From Pusillimonas sp. UBA6240 (lineage in GTDB: Bacteria; Pseudomonadota; Gammaproteobacteria; Burkholderiales; Burkholderiaceae_B): a stretch of 6,306 bases of DNA. Location: NCBI GenBank assembly GCA_002441445.1, contig DJWC01000134.1, forward strand, positions 1-6,306. Reading direction: 5' to 3'. The position numbers and the translations under genes are program-made. This document shows positions 5,437 through 6,306 of this stretch, piece after piece; position 1 is the stretch's first letter, and each line of letters starts with the position of its first letter. The notes beneath the pieces are model-generated. The model had not been told where the DNA came from. It did not search any database and saw nothing but the letters and a program-made list of their open reading frames with translations.

Positions 5437-6306
5437 TCCGCCTGGATATTCGCCGCTTTCACGATATCGGCGTATCGGGCCAGGTCGCTGGCGATCTGGC
5501 GGCGGAACTCGTCGGGCGTATTGCCCGAAGCGGTGATGCCCAAGCCGGCCAGGCGTTCTTTGATTTCAGGCGTATGCACCACGGCATGGATTTCGCGCTG
5601 CAGCTTGGCCACGATATCGTCCGGCGTGCCGGCGGGCGCCAGGATGCCGATCCAGGAATTGGACACAAACCCCGGCACGCCCGATTCCGCCACGGTGGGC
5701 ACATCGGGCAGCGAGGCCAGGCGCGCTTCGGTGCTGACCGCGATGGCCTTGATCTGCTTGCGCTGCACATAGGGGTAAGCGCCCGCCACCGCCGTGTACA
5801 GCATCGGCAGGGTGCCGCCCACCACATCGGCCATCGCCTGGCCGCCTCCCTTGTACGGTATGTGCACCAGGTTGGCGCCGGTTTGCTGGCTCAGCAGTTC
5901 GCCGGCCAGGTGCGGCGTGCTGCCCACGCCGGCGCTGCCATACGACACTCCGTTGGGCAACGTCTTGGAATAGGCGACGAGCTCTTGCAGCGTGTTGGCC
6001 GGCAGCGCCGGATTGGCCACGATGATCAATGCGGCATCGCCGATCTTGCTGACCGGCGCCAGATCCTTCAAGGTGTCGAACGGGATATTGGCATGCACGT
6101 GAGGATTGATGACCAGCGTGCCGTCGAAGCCCACCACCAGCGTATAGCCGTCCCGATCGGCCTGCGCGGCCATATGCGTGCCGATATTGCCCGACGCGCC
6201 CGGCTTGTTATCCACGATTATCTGCTGGCCCAGCCGCTGCCCCAGCTTGTCGGCCACCAGGCGCGCGCCGGTGTCGGTGACGCCGCCGGGCGCGAACGGC
6301 ACGATC
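5433..6306 (-). CDS. Bug/TctC-family periplasmic solute-binding protein, N-terminus outside window
   Basis: Periplasmic receptor of the tripartite tricarboxylate transporter (TctC/Bug) type, which generally binds small carboxylated or related compounds. 290 residues are visible; family members have ~320-330, so the signal peptide and first strand are missing. The visible part opens with VPFAPGGVTDT, matching the conserved PFxPGGxxD ligand loop, followed by IIVDNKPGASGNIGT, GYTLVVG, the SYGSAGVGSTPHLAGELL region and VHIPYKGGGQAM, all in family order. The GTG at 6302 is a valine inside the conserved IVPF motif, not the start. No TctA/TctB membrane partners are in the window; orphan Bug receptors are common in Bordetella and relatives. 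The ligand cannot be told from sequence. It is separated from the repressor by ~570 bases and a hairpin, so it is probably a separate transcription unit unrelated to the efflux system. Confidence 0.95.
   Translation of the reverse strand, partial: IVPFAPGGVTDTGARLVADKLGQRLGQQIIVDNKPGASGNIGTHMAAQADRDGYTLVVGFDGTLVINPHVHANIPFDTLKDLAPVSKIGDAALIIVANPALPANTLQELVAYSKTLPNGVSYGSAGVGSTPHLAGELLSQQTGANLVHIPYKGGGQAMADVVGGTLPMLYTAVAGAYPYVQRKQIKAIAVSTEARLASLPDVPTVAESGVPGFVSNSWIGILAPAGTPDDIVAKLQREIHAVVHTPEIKERLAGLGITASGNTPDEFRRQIASDLARYADIVKAANIQAD

Overview
GC-rich DNA with a proteobacterial gene style and a Bug-family solute receptor. This suggests a betaproteobacterium of the Alcaligenaceae (Bordetella/Achromobacter type); that assignment is inferred from Bug-family abundance and base composition, not from a marker gene. 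All five recognisable genes lie on the minus strand. No RNA gene, insertion sequence, CRISPR array or attachment site was seen.

Layout from right to left, which is the direction of transcription. (1) 6306-5433 is a Bug/TctC periplasmic binding protein whose first ~35 residues lie outside the window; it ends at a nested hairpin. (2) 5432-4862 is ~570 bases without a convincing gene, holding an inverted repeat at 5320-5366 and an FNR/ANR-like box at 4965-4978. (3) 4861-4550 is a small ArsR-family repressor with exactly two cysteines (C35 and C102), placed like the persulfide/disulfide switch pair of BigR/SqrR/YgaV. (4) 4420-4220 is a 66-residue DUF2892 membrane protein, the same domain that forms the membrane part of the rhodanese YgaP, which is the partner of YgaV in E. 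coli. (5) 4219-3868 is an intergenic control region with an AT-rich array of ~15-bp repeats and a perfect 22-bp palindrome. (6) 3867-2809 is an RND periplasmic adaptor. (7) 2807 to the left edge is an RND inner-membrane pump, cut off after ~935 codons.

The main hypothesis is that genes 3 to 7 form one regulon: a reactive-sulfur-sensing repressor controlling its own small DUF2892 membrane protein and a two-gene RND efflux system. The DNA evidence is that near-identical operator-like sequences (TAATTTAG-N6-CTAAATTA type) occur both upstream of the repressor (4886-4907) and upstream of the adaptor-pump pair (4000-4036), and nowhere else that I noticed in the window. No outer-membrane TolC-type partner and no catalytic rhodanese are visible; either could lie beyond position 1. 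The pump substrate cannot be read from the sequence.
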